From Physocladia obscura (lineage: Eukaryota > Chytridiomycota > Chytridiomycetes > Chytridiales > Chytriomycetaceae), in contig JADGJH010000234.1 of the NCBI GenBank assembly GCA_027596945.1, positions 1 to 24,070 on the forward strand: 24,070 nucleotides of DNA. Direction: 5' to 3'. Within the stretch, counting starts at the first letter, position 1. Each line of letters opens with the position of its first letter. A model generated the notes under the pieces. It was not told where the DNA came from. It did not search any database and was given only the letters and a program-made list of their open reading frames with translations. Below are positions 9,382 through 19,196 of the stretch, one piece after another. A program made the translations under genes and the position numbers.

Positions 9382-9830
9382 TCATTCTGAACCTTCATCA
9401 TTGTGGTTAGATACTTGTAATTCTTGAAATACTTGATTACAGAATCCATAAACTCTCCCTTCATCTTGACTGTGCTCAATCATTCTTATGTACACACTGC
9501 TGTCAAGATCTAAATCTTTCCATTTCAACTGTTTGGGTGTAGTTTGGCACTTCATATGAACCATGTGTCCTGAAGCTGTTTCATCATTGTCTTTTAGCAA
9601 GCCATATTGGGTGAAATGGGACATACTCTCAACTTTGTTTCTTTCTTTTGAACAAAGTAACTATGCCACCAACAATTATGACATCTCTCTCAGCTTGATT
9701 GTTGTTTTTCTTGACTTTCAATCTCAAAAATGAAAGCAGTACATTTCCGTTGGAAGTGGACTTTCAGCTGCAAAAGTAAGTTGCAAGTTCACATAATAGG
9801 GTAGGAAGTATGCATGGAAGGAAAAAGTTA
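9382..9830 (-). pseudogene. Unassigned transposon-associated reading-frame remnant
   Basis: An 80-residue minus-strand segment (9382-9624) reads MSHFTQYGLLKDNDETASGH, then an HMVHMKCQTT stretch, and ends acidic. Upstream, up to about 9780, frames with stops continue as KKNNNQAERDVIIVGGIVTLF, which may be the same protein before frameshifts. No known domain is recognised. CpG is almost absent, as in other decayed elements here. Confidence 0.3.
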
Positions 9831-9879
9831 TGACAAAGACTGGACATCAGCTGGAATGGAAACAGGTCACCAGAAATGA

Positions 9880-10930
9880 GGATTGAGTTTTACTTACCAT
9901 GTTGCAATAAAGTCATTTATGGAAAAAAAAAGTTTCAAGGGCTGTCATTTTTCAGTGAGTGTAATTTTAATGTGGGTTGGGCCATTTACTTCAATAATCT
10001 TTGTGAGCTCATTAACTTTTGCCTCCAATTCTTTGGCATGGGTAGCATGGCCTTCTCTGAACATAATTTTCATTTCTATGTATTTTTCATTTTTCAAATA
10101 TACAGTCTGTACCACAAAAATCAAACAAAATAAAAAATGTACACTGTACACAAAATAGAGCGTATCCTTAATTTACGTGAGGCCCACATGCTCTTGAAGG
10201 CAGCCAAAATCAACGCACCTACAAGGAAACACTGCAGAACTATCTTATACTGGAATTACGTGCAGCAAAGGAAGAGTATGGTGTGGATTTGGTCTTTATG
10301 CAAGACAATGCCTCTTGCCACAAAGCCAAATCAGTCTTGGATTTTCTGGCCAAACAACACGTTTCTGTCCTGGAGTGGCCCCAAGTAGCCCGGATCTGAA
10401 CCCAATAGAGAATTTATTGCATATTCTTAAGGTTCAGAGATAAAAGAAATTTGGGATGCCTCAGACTAGAGAGGCTTTAATTGACCAAATATTTGCAGTA
10501 TGGGAGGAATTTGATGATTCTCTTTGTGATTCTCTTTTCTTCTCTATTCATAACAGATTGGAAGAGTGTGTGAGGAAAAAGGGTTGTTGGACAAGATATT
10601 AAATAAAATTTTGTGAGTGTTTAATTGCATGAGGTAAGCAGTTATCCATCTACAGTCTGTCCCACAAAAATCAAACAACATACTTGTTAGCAGGCTTGTC
10701 ACTAGCCACTTTTTTTCCAGGTTTAATTCAATCCTTTTTTTTTTTTGACTGTACCATTGTCATTGTTATAGAACCAAAACTAAAACCTATTCCCTTATTA
10801 GTTTCATTGCACGTGCTGTTAATGTTATTGCTACATTGTGTGTTTGCAATTTCAGAAGTTATGTGGACTTGTAAACATTTGAAGCACGTTATTAAAGTAA
10901 ACTCCATATCTGAACAATTTGATTTCATTT
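9880..10930 (-). pseudogene. CpG-decayed AP-1-like bZIP copy, split by a Tc1 fragment
   Basis: This is a second copy of the gene at 10991-12437, on the same strand and just downstream of it. First-exon remains cover about 10684-10900 (ETNKG, an Ser/Gly region, a Lys run, then the LNxTWKK/NKPANK-like region in broken frame). Second-exon remains cover about 9935-10066 and read FREGHATHAKELEAKVNEL and then TKIIEVNGPTHIKITLTEK, almost the FRERRANHVKELEAKVDDL and TKIVEAKGPTPVEIALTEK of the intact gene. Most CpGs of the intact gene are TpG or CpA here. The two parts are separated by about 600 bp holding a Tc1-like transposase fragment, at or next to the position of intron 1. The zipper end, spacer and C-terminal domain are absent. 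Not functional. Confidence 0.75.
10104..10679 (+). mobile_element. Tc1/mariner-like transposon fragment
   Basis: Plus-strand coding remains give the Tc1 transposase C-terminal half: LVFMQDNASCHKAKS (second catalytic Asp region), VSVLEWP, then after a one-base frameshift SSPDLNPIENLLHILK (third catalytic region), and a tail ending RLEECVRKKGCW. The N-terminal DNA-binding half is missing. The fragment is bracketed by near-identical 27-bp sequences, ACAGTCTGTACCACAAAAAT at about 10105 and ACAGTCTGTCCCACAAAAAT at about 10653, both followed by CAAACAA. These look like Tc1 terminal repeats but lie in the same orientation rather than inverted. Inserted into the decayed bZIP copy. Confidence 0.75.
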
Positions 10931-10990
10931 ATTCAGTATGCAACAGGTTCACAAGTATTGAAAAGAAAAATAATAACATAGAAAACCACA

Positions 10991-12437
10991 CTAAATGCAA
11001 GGACCTAACAGAGATGCATTAGGTCCAAGCTGCCCTGTCATTTTTTCGTATTGCTTCTGTTTCCCATCCATCAACACTTCATAAAATTTTTTCCCATCCT
11101 CTTCAGTGCAAACCTCAAGCACTTTCTTCTTGAGACGAACAACTTCAATAAGTTCTTGTGGCATAATGTCGGGATATTGTGTTCCAATGAAAGCTTCTGC
11201 ATTTCCCTCCCTCTCACATTTAGTTGAAAAATTCTGTTATACTGCTGTTAGCTAGATGAAATTTGCGAAAAAATGACGAAAAATAATTTCGGAATAACCG
11301 TAAATGCAGTGCACAATTCGTCAACAAGAGCCTCGCTATTGGCTAAACTAGGTATAGCAATCATTTTATCAAACGCATCTTTTCCAAACGGGCACGAATT
11401 ATCAAGAATCGGCGGCGTCCGTTTCACAATTTGTGATTGTTCGTTATTTTCATCATCAAGCAAAGATTGCAGCAGGTCAAAGTCATTTGCGGTTTCATTG
11501 TTTGAAGCTGTTTCTGTACGAATGGAAGTAAAATTCACATTCGACTTTGACGGTTGCGATGCTTGAAAGAGAAGTGGTGAGTCGTTTGAAACAGACTGCG
11601 TCAGCAAAGGAGTGGTGTCAGGAAGAGACCGCGATAAAAGGCGGGTCAAAGAATCATCTGACGCAGTTTCTAAAACCTTTTGCCTTTTCAGCAAATCCGA
11701 TTGCGTCAAATTCGGCCCTGTGGTTGTAAATAAATTCGCCATATTACCACTACCAAACGAGCTAGATCCTGTTGGATTGAACATCAATGGGCCGGAGTTG
11801 CTGAGCGTATTAATCATTGAGTTGACAGTAGCGCCAAGAATCGGCAATCCCAGCGTCGGTTGTTTGGCAAAGTCGAAATTAAATGTCATTTGACGCAAGA
11901 TTGAGTTTTCAGTTTCAAGGGCTGTAACTTTTTCAGTAAGTGCGATTTCAACCGGAGTTGGGCCTTTTGCTTCGACAATCTTAGTGAGATCGTCGACTTT
12001 TGCCTCCAATTCTTTGACATGATTAGCACGGCGTTCTCTGAACGCGCGTTGGGCCTTTTATTTTAGTATTGTTCAGAACAGTAGTAAATATCATATGATT
12101 TTTTCAAATGCAGGAGATTGATAGATAATCAGCTACTCACTTCTCTCGACTGAGCAACACGCTTGTTGGCCGGTTCGTCGTTCGCAAGTTTCCTCCCAGG
12201 TTTAGCTCGCTCCTTCTTCTTTGGTTGTGATTCTGGATCAGGATCGGCATTGTTTCCATCGTTAGAACCATTGCTTGCGTCTGAGCCAGATCCCGTTCTC
12301 TTGTTTGTGTTGTTGGCAATGCTGTTGGCATCAAAGACATTATGTGAGCTTATAATGGCGCTTGCGCTTAATGTTGTTTCTTGCAGTTGCAATGCCGATT
12401 GCTGCGCAAGAAACCAGTCAAGTGCTGTTTGTTCCAT
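10991..12437 (-). CDS. AP-1 (Yap1/Pap1)-like bZIP factor with redox domain, copy 7
   Basis: Predicted 431-residue nuclear regulator from exons 12141-12437, 11299-12054 and 10991-11233. Introns are 86 nt (GTGAGT...AAAAG) and 65 nt (GTTATT...AACAG), both phase 0. The lead-in PGRKLANDEPANKRVAQ precedes SRE, and after the intron AQRAFRERRANHVKELE completes a near-canonical basic region, with Ser97 for the invariant Asn. The zipper has a 16-residue break containing GPTP, then ALETENSIL. A Ser/Thr/Leu-rich spacer ends in FDLLQSLLDDEN. The C-terminus matches the AP-1 C-terminal cysteine-rich domain, which in Yap1/Pap1 covers the nuclear export signal and senses peroxide: Cys320, Cys347 (in LVDELCTAF) and Cys357 (KCEREG), with the second intron between the last two. 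No N-terminal cysteine cluster is present. The GTTATT donor is unusual, so the third exon is slightly less sure. Best-preserved member of the array. Confidence 0.88.
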
Positions 12438-12690
12438 CTTTCGTCAATGATTTTTGCGAAACAATTTGCACCAAAAAAAGAAAAGCCACGTCAGTTCAAA
12501 ATATCAAAAATATTTCTATTCTCCGACAGATAACAAGCCTGTTTGCCAAACTTGCCAACTTGACACAAAGCAAAAATTAAGCATATTTCGTATTGCAGGC
12601 TATAAATCTTCAGCTCTGCAATGTTTACGATTTCTAATTATAATAGGGTTCAAATTTTCTAACAATAATTTTTCAACGAATTGAAAAAAT
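12438..12690. other. Upstream region of bZIP copy 7
   Basis: About 250 bp of AT-rich DNA upstream (on minus) of the copy 7 start, with CpG still present. It should hold the promoter. I saw no clear TATA box and no Yap-type site (TTACTAA or TGACTCA). The CpG-poor transposon block begins at about 12695. Confidence 0.4.
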
Positions 12691-12694
12691 TCAA

Positions 12695-13600
12695 CGTAAT
12701 ATTTATTTATTATATTCTTGAAGATTCTTCCTGTTAGAACTGTCTACAAAAAACCTCAGAATAATCAATTCCACAAGAAACAGGAAGGTAAGATAAATAT
12801 GACACACACAAAAGTAGGAGTATTTTGGTTCAACAGAAGTTATCAACCTTGAGGTACCTGAAGTTAGTTAGCCCAATTTATGTAAATATCAATCAAACTA
12901 TGAAGGAACATACTGTTTCAATCTACATTATGATTCTATGTGTTAAGGATTTTCAGGTGAATTCTCTTTTCTTTATTAGCAATTCCCATTGTCCAAATAT
13001 CCTTCAACCAATAAAATGAAACAATCACAATTTCTGTCCAATTTCCTTAACACACAAAGGTCTACAGTTTATATGGACATATAATTTCTGCTTAATGTCA
13101 AAAATGGCATGTTTGTTGATTGTCTCTGTTGACTGTGTTTTTGAATGCAGTCACCATTAATAAAGAATTAAGTCCATCTTTCATACAGCTTGAACCCATT
13201 CTACCTTTAACAAATATCAAAAATTTAGAAGAAACTGTCAAATGACTTCAATTGAAACCAGTGAAAAGAGTTAAGAATTGTGTAAATCAAAAAACAGAAT
13301 ATCAAATACCTATTTCTTTCATATTTCCAATGTTCAAACTATAAATCCATCAACATACAAGTTGCTTGCACTTTTGGTATGTGTCCATGATTTTAAACAG
13401 AACACAAAAAATAAGGGATATGGTTACTGTTGGACTGGGGTAAAAAGAAAAGGATCAGGAAAAGTCTACTCAGTGGTTTCTTCCATGCCTGTGTTCTTAG
13501 CCTTGACCACATATTAGCTATGCCTGAATTGTTGATTTGCATGTGTAACATGGGATTTTAGAGATGATATAATTTTATTGATAAGCTGTGACTATTTCAG
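12695..13600. mobile_element. CpG-poor repeat block, left part
   Basis: No intact gene. A 79-codon open stretch at 13278-13517 reads NPSTYKLLALLVCVHDF in a piece that recurs near 17380-17590 in the same orientation. Many stops and the lack of CpG indicate a decayed element of unknown class. Confidence 0.4.
13260..13490 (+). repeat. Dispersed direct repeat, copy A (~220 bp)
   Basis: Contains TTTCATATTTCCAATGTTCA, then CTATAAATCCATC, CTTGCACTTTTGGTATGTG and, after a gap, GTCTACTCAGTGGTTTCTTC. The same order and orientation occur in copy B near 17375-17590 with scattered differences. The encoded frames agree as well (HISNVQTINPS versus HISNIQAINPS), so the repeat derives from coding sequence of one element. 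Confidence 0.75.
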
Positions 13601-13618
13601 AAAAGAAACCAAAGGTTT

Positions 13619-13951
13619 TTATACATTTTCCAGTGTCTTGGTGGCACCTTGGCTTGATTGATCACCTGGTATCTTAACTAAGTGGCAAATACTGTCATTT
13701 CTAATGATACCAGCAGTGTCTTCAATCAAGATTAGGCAAGGGACAAACAGGTAACACCAATTTTTCCATTTTTCCATACAAATTTTCAGAGTCAAAGCAC
13801 TTAGAAAAACTTGCCTATCAATCCACCACTTGTGAAACATACAACATGTTGTTGAAAGTGCAATTAATACAGAGCCTTTTTCTTGGCTTCCAGCATCTCC
13901 TAGCATCAATTGTGAAAGAGTAATAAAAATATTTCTACCATTACAGCCCAT
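13619..13951 (-). pseudogene. 110-residue transposon-like remnant, unknown
   Basis: A minus-strand open frame with GCNGRNIFITLSQLMLGDAG and CCMFHKWWIDRQVFLSAL, ending at 13619. No start context or domain recognised. It lies in the CpG-poor block, so it is most simply a piece of transposon protein. An unannotated small gene cannot be excluded. Confidence 0.25.
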
Positions 13952-15700
13952 TGTGGCATATTGTGCAGAGTACCACTACAGCAGCGTGAGCTGTTGTTCC
14001 AATATTGCCCTTGACCAAAAGTACAGCTTTATTCATCTTTTTTATCAATACAATGTTACCCTTGTTATATACACAAGCTGAGGTCTCATGTATGCATAAC
14101 AAGTCCTGAGAGAGTCACTATATGTATATGTTACATTACTCAATGATAGAGAAAAACTGTTCAATAAAGCAGCTTCTTATGTACTTAATTCTTTTTACAC
14201 GTTATTTCAGTGCGGTACTCACTGTAGATGGCTTTTTTCAGTTGTTAGGGCATCTCAGTTATGATTAGAACTTGATATCCAAATCTTAAATGAAAGCTTT
14301 GTATTTCAATTATTATTTAGTGTACACAGACAATTAATAGATTAATTATTTTTGGCAGAATTATTCCAGACTGTTGCCACTGGTTATGGAATTTTAACAT
14401 GAATTTTTATAAAGTTGCATTGTACAAACAAAAATTGATGTTCCTTCCACCTATTAATCATTGTTAAAGTACTGCATTCCAGGATCAAAAGTTTTATCTT
14501 GTCCAACACATGCCATGACAACACCTACTGCTGAAATTTTAGCACCTTCATCAGGTTCAATTATGGCAAAATCAATCTGTTTATACAAGATCAACAAACA
14601 AAGAAGCAAAGCACAGCTATTGACTGGCATGGCCATTATCAGAAAAAATGATACATTAATTACCATGCTCAAAAGCCAAGGTTCCTACATCTGTGCCAAA
14701 TAAGTTTCTTACAGCATGGGATTCAGATGATGTTGTTGAGTAGAGTCAGCCTTTAGGAAAGAGATGTCAGACTACAAGTTATCAGTTTTTGTGTATGTTT
14801 TGTAAGTCTGCTGTGGGTTTCACTATTTATAGGGCATTTACCACCACTTTGACATTTTTCCCTTAGAAAACTGGTGGCATCACATGGGATGATGTGACAG
14901 TTTTCTGAAGGTATTTCAATGGCCCTTTTTACTGGTGCCATTTCACTGGTCCCTTTTCAATGGAATTCATCATTCCATTTGCCAATTGGACAAAATGGTC
15001 AATTGAACAAAATTGTAATAGAAATTTCTTCAATTACAAAAGATAACAATGAAAAATTGTTCATGGAAACTCTTGCAACTGACAAGAATTTCAATGAACT
15101 GAATTGAAAAGATTTTATATAAATAAAGATATTCATTATTACATTGTGATAACTTATTTAAAACACCTCCTGCAATTATTCCATTCATCCAAAAGCACAA
15201 TTCATGCATTGTAAAGCATCCTCTACAATGACCAATCGACACTATAGGTATATATGTGATTTGAATTGTATCTTCCTTATAATTAAAGTTAATGTATTGA
15301 AACAAATGTGAATTGGTTATATTGCATTATTGCCGCTCTGTGAGCGTGAATGTGATATTGTTTTATTGTAATAATGGTCATGGTCAATTAGTGATGTTGA
15401 AGCAAAATAAAGTAGATTGTAAATAGCAAATTATAAATGTAAATGTATATTTACAGTATTTATTGTTTGTTTCAACAGATGTAGAGATTTAATTCTTTTT
15501 TGAGGCTTTATTAATTGAAACTCTTGTGAAAACCTGCAACTTGTGTTCTTCTCAAAACAAAAGATCCAATCATACTGGAGAATTTTGAATACTGACACAT
15601 CCTTTATTTTTTCTTCATTATAAACTACAAAATAAAAAAGTGGATAAGTGAATGTTTTTTCTTGGTTATACCTTGGTGAAAACAAGCAAGTGCAGCTGTC
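13952..15700. mobile_element. CpG-poor transposon-derived region without a clear gene
   Basis: Only six or so CpGs in 1.7 kb. Short minus-strand open pieces occur at 14454-14672 (with DFAIIEPDEGAKISAVGVV) and 14753-14941, neither with a recognisable domain. Nothing else is supportable. Confidence 0.35.
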
Positions 15701-16820
15701 CCGTCAATAATCATACAAGCCTCAAAATGAGTATCATCTCACTCCACAATCTTCAGTCTTTCTTTACGCTTTTGTAAATATGATTTTATCATTGCAAAAT
15801 ATTGCTTGATCTGTTCATTTTTTGTTTTGATTTGAAAAGTTAATCACAAGCCATCAAATCTTACAGGGTTCATATCAGGAAAATAAGACAAAAAAAATAA
15901 TGAAACAACTCCAACTGCCTCAGATGCCTCTCTAATGCATGGATCCTTGTGTATTAGGCAATTATCCAAAACCAAAATACTGTCTGGTTGTGGAAATGCA
16001 TTCATTTTTAGAAGCTGAATTTTTTAGGGTTGTAGCATCCACAACAACAAGCAAAATAAGAACAAACCAGGTCTTCTGTTAACCATTTAAAAAAATCATT
16101 TGCATTCACTGATCCCTCTTTGATTGAAAAGAATATCAAACTGCCTTGCAAAAGAGCACCAACAATTGAATGAGAAACACTGCACACATGGACTTAATAT
16201 TTTTGCTCTCAAACCAGCCCAATCATAACCCCAGCATCTCAGCAGCGTTTTTTATTTACTGCAGATTCATCTGCAAAGACAAGCTGATTTGCATCAAACT
16301 GGCCAATGTAAAATTGAAAATTTTGTTGAGCAGATTTGCTTCATTCCACTGCAGCAACAGAGAGCTATTTAATAAAATGAATATTATTACTTGTTTTTCT
16401 TATTAAAATTTACAAAACTGTTTGTGATTGAACCCAAGTCACTTGAGACATGCGACAATGTTGAAATACTGGTATGCTATCCTAAAGCTGAAAACACCTC
16501 TTCCACAAGCTCTTCCAGATGCCAGTCATTCCTGATTTCTATGAGTGCTGTGATATACTGTTCTAGTTTTTTTCATTGACTGATCAGCAGAATAATAAAA
16601 ACCCATTACCACAAGAACACATAACTCCAGGATTTGCTGCCTCTACTTGCTTGTGCAAATGGCTTTCAAATCATTCCAAGTTCAGTTAACTAGCATTTTG
16701 TCAACATATAGTTGTTTGGCCATTTCATTGACACTGTATCCAGCCAACATTGTCCAGATAATCCTCCATAGAAGCAGATCTGGACACTGAATACATTCCA
16801 TTCTTTCTAAAACTGTGAAT
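15700..16820 (-). pseudogene. DDE_3 (mariner-superfamily) transposase relic
   Basis: Read on minus in several frames, the parts come in the right order for a DDE_3 transposase. A helix-turn-helix lies at about 16690-16790 (LLLWRIIWTMLAGYSVNEMA, then KQLYVDK). A second DNA-binding stretch is near 16490-16600 (HLEELVEEVFSALG). Next come the first catalytic Asp in FDANQLVFADESAVN (about 16258-16304), the second in FPQPDSILVLDNCLIHK (about 15954-16004) and the third region SYFPDMNPV (about 15860-15890). Many TAA, TAG and TGA stops and frame changes make it non-functional. No terminal repeats were identified, so the ends are approximate. Confidence 0.7.
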
Positions 16821-16990
16821 TGCATTAGTTTGGCAAATAATTGTGAAGACCAGTATATCCAAGTATACTGGAGTACATACATTTTTTGAAAATTAGAATT
16901 TTTTATTGATTTCTCAATCATTTTGAAATCAGCATTAACTGTTTCCAATTTTTGTAATGGAGGCAATTGAGAAATGTAAATCAATAACAA

Positions 16991-17640
16991 AGAAGAGAGA
17001 ATTTTGCCAAAAATCCTTACTGTTAAAGCATATGCAACTCTGTGGTATTACAAACAAGTAATGCAAAATAAATCTTTTTTCATTATTGTAAGGTTTTTTG
17101 TTCTCAAATAAAAGAAATAAATTTTTGTCAGCAATCTAATCTTACAAAATTTAAAAGCAAACAATCTTTATGAAAAGATTAAACTAATGCTGTTTCAACT
17201 GATTTGTTCTTACTGTGACACACTTCTGCAAAGGCACTAACAGAATCAACAGAGAACCATGGAAAAAAATCTAACATGTTCACTAGTTAATAGTAAGAGA
17301 CCCACTTCACTTATGTCTTCAATTATTTATTACCATTGCTTGACACAAAATGACTTTCAAAATAATATAAGAAAAAGTTAAAAGATGTATAAATCAAAAA
17401 ACACAATAACAAAATCCCATTTTCCTTCATATTTCCAACATCCAAGCTATAAATCCATCCATACATAAGTTCCCTGCACTTTTGGTAAGTGCCTATGATT
17501 TAAAAAGCAGGGTACAGTAGTTACTGGAAATGGTTGCTCCTGGGACCAGAGTAAAAAAGGAGAAACAGGCCTACTCAGCAGTTTCTTGATGTGTCTCATG
17601 TACAATTTCACTCAAAAAAAGAAAAAAAAAGAGAAAACTC
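16991..17640. mobile_element. CpG-free transposon flank
   Basis: No gene. It contains repeat copy B and A/T runs. It belongs to the same decayed block as the DDE_3 relic. Confidence 0.4.
17375..17590 (+). repeat. Dispersed direct repeat, copy B (~215 bp)
   Basis: Second copy of the segment at 13260-13490, same orientation, about 4.1 kb downstream. Shared blocks include TTCATATTTCCAA, GCTATAAATCCATCC, GCACTTTTGGTA and CCTACTCAGCAGTTTCTTG. The pair brackets the DDE_3 relic. Confidence 0.75.
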
Positions 17641-17892
17641 AAAGATACATTTACACTAGTGAAGTTCAAATTTGGAGGCATCTCAAGGAACAAAACAGAT
17701 AAAAGAAACTACACAAAAATGGTTGCAAAGAGGGCTCTGGATTTAGTTTTTAGTGTGGAATCTTCACAAATAAAAGTTCTGTCAACTCTCAAATTTAATA
17801 TGTCTACTATCAAGTTTCTCATAGACCTACCAAAATATCAACAGTAAGAAAAGTGCAAAAGCAAAAAAATTGGAATTAGATGCAGAAAATGA
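17641..17892 (+). other. Short open frame at the right edge of the CpG-poor block
   Basis: A 62-codon frame at 17659-17847 (KFKFGGISRNKTDKRNY near its start) and no domain. CpG reappears at about 17895, so this is the last piece of the transposon block. Probably not a gene. Confidence 0.25.
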
Positions 17893-17894
17893 AC

Positions 17895-19196
17895 ACGAGG
17901 ACCAATAGTGTCAGAATAAATCAGAACGCAGGAAAAGCGAATAAGAATCAAACGAAATCAGTATAACAGCAAGTGACTAAGAGCAAATAAACTGGAGCAA
18001 GAGCAAATGAGCAAATGCGCAAACGCAAGCCAAATTGAGAATCAATGTGAGTATGTGAATGCAAGTGTGAATGTCTGTATTTGCAAGTAAATATTGGCTT
18101 TGGCACGAAATCAACTTTCGTCGTATTGTGAATCTTCATACACACCATACGTGGATGTATAAGTGCGAATGTGTGTGCGTATACAAGTAATGTGTACAAG
18201 TTTGAGAATGCAGTCATATGCATGTGTTTGAATGTGATAAATCGCAAGATACGTTCGCAATACTGTATATTTGCGGGAAAGAAAGTAGAAGATTTTGAGT
18301 GTGAGTGCGGGTGTGTGTGTGTTTTTATGTTTGTGGTATAGAAGGAGAATAAGACAACCAAAACAGCAACAAAACAGGTGTGACGGTGTAATGATTGAAT
18401 TGCAAGAAAAAAATAGATTGGGAATAATGAGTGCTGGTAGGCCGTCTTTTTTCGGTGTTTTTTCTTCATCCACAAATAATGAAATGGCGAACTAATTCTG
18501 AAATTGAAGAAATTTATTTCTGCTTTCGGGTGTTATTTTACCAGATTACTTCAAAATCGCCGCCAAACCACAAAACAAATGTTGTGACTCGATTTGTATA
18601 TTTAAGAAATTAAACACTGACGATTTGATTCAGATAGTTGTGTGCGCGTGTATGTTCGCTTTACCAATGTGGATAAAATCAAACTTGAAGTTGTTTTCAT
18701 GGAATCAAAAAAGCTTGGCCACCAATTTTAAGACACTAAAATTGTATACTTTGCATTATTGCAAAACCGCATTTAGAGGTAGTTAATAGAAGTAACGCAA
18801 AGGTCAAATTTATGTATACTTCGTAGATCCGACTACTCATAATTATATAAATGCAAAATCAGTTGAACAAAAATTTGAAAATTTATCGCAAGCCATCAGA
18901 CACCCGGTAAAGCAACGAATTTAGTTTTCAGTGCTTTCTTCAGAATTATCGATTTAAAACTAATTTTTTTTGCAACTAATAACTACTTCTAGACTCAAAG
19001 AATTGAATCCAAAAATTTTAATTTTTATAATGCAGACTTTAAATATTACTTGCTATTAACATTCACACAATTCGATTTCAAATTATTCGACTTTTTAATA
19101 GCGGAAGTCATGCTTAAAGGGGCAATCAAACTAACATTCAAAAAATAATTTTGAGAAAAAAGCCAACGAAATCAAATCCTGTAAGGCGAAAGAGCA
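17895..19196. other. Non-coding spacer with GT-rich and GAGCAAA low-complexity DNA
   Basis: 17976-18020 repeats GAGCAAA/GCAAA motifs, and about 18040-18330 is a degenerate GT-rich tract with many GTGAATG, GTGTG and GCAAGT words. Long open frames on minus across this tract come from its composition and are not genes. CpG content is normal, so it is not part of the decayed transposon blocks. Roughly 18480-19196 shows nothing beyond AT-rich spacer and should hold the promoter of the PH-domain gene. Confidence 0.45.

Noticed and set aside
12163..12450. Plus-strand frame MLAGSSFASFLPG
   Set aside because: Antisense of the first exon of the bZIP gene at 10991-12437, whose frame carries the conserved basic region.
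17851..17903. KKLELDAENEHED, similar to the LEAEN zipper motif of the bZIP array
   Set aside because: Short, no basic region, no further heptads and embedded at the edge of a transposon block; most likely chance.
17948..18475. Long minus-strand open frames (up to 175 codons) rich in His, Thr and Cys
   Set aside because: They lie on the complement of a degenerate GT-rich tract; overlapping frames on the same strand are both open, the composition is repetitive, and no domain is visible.
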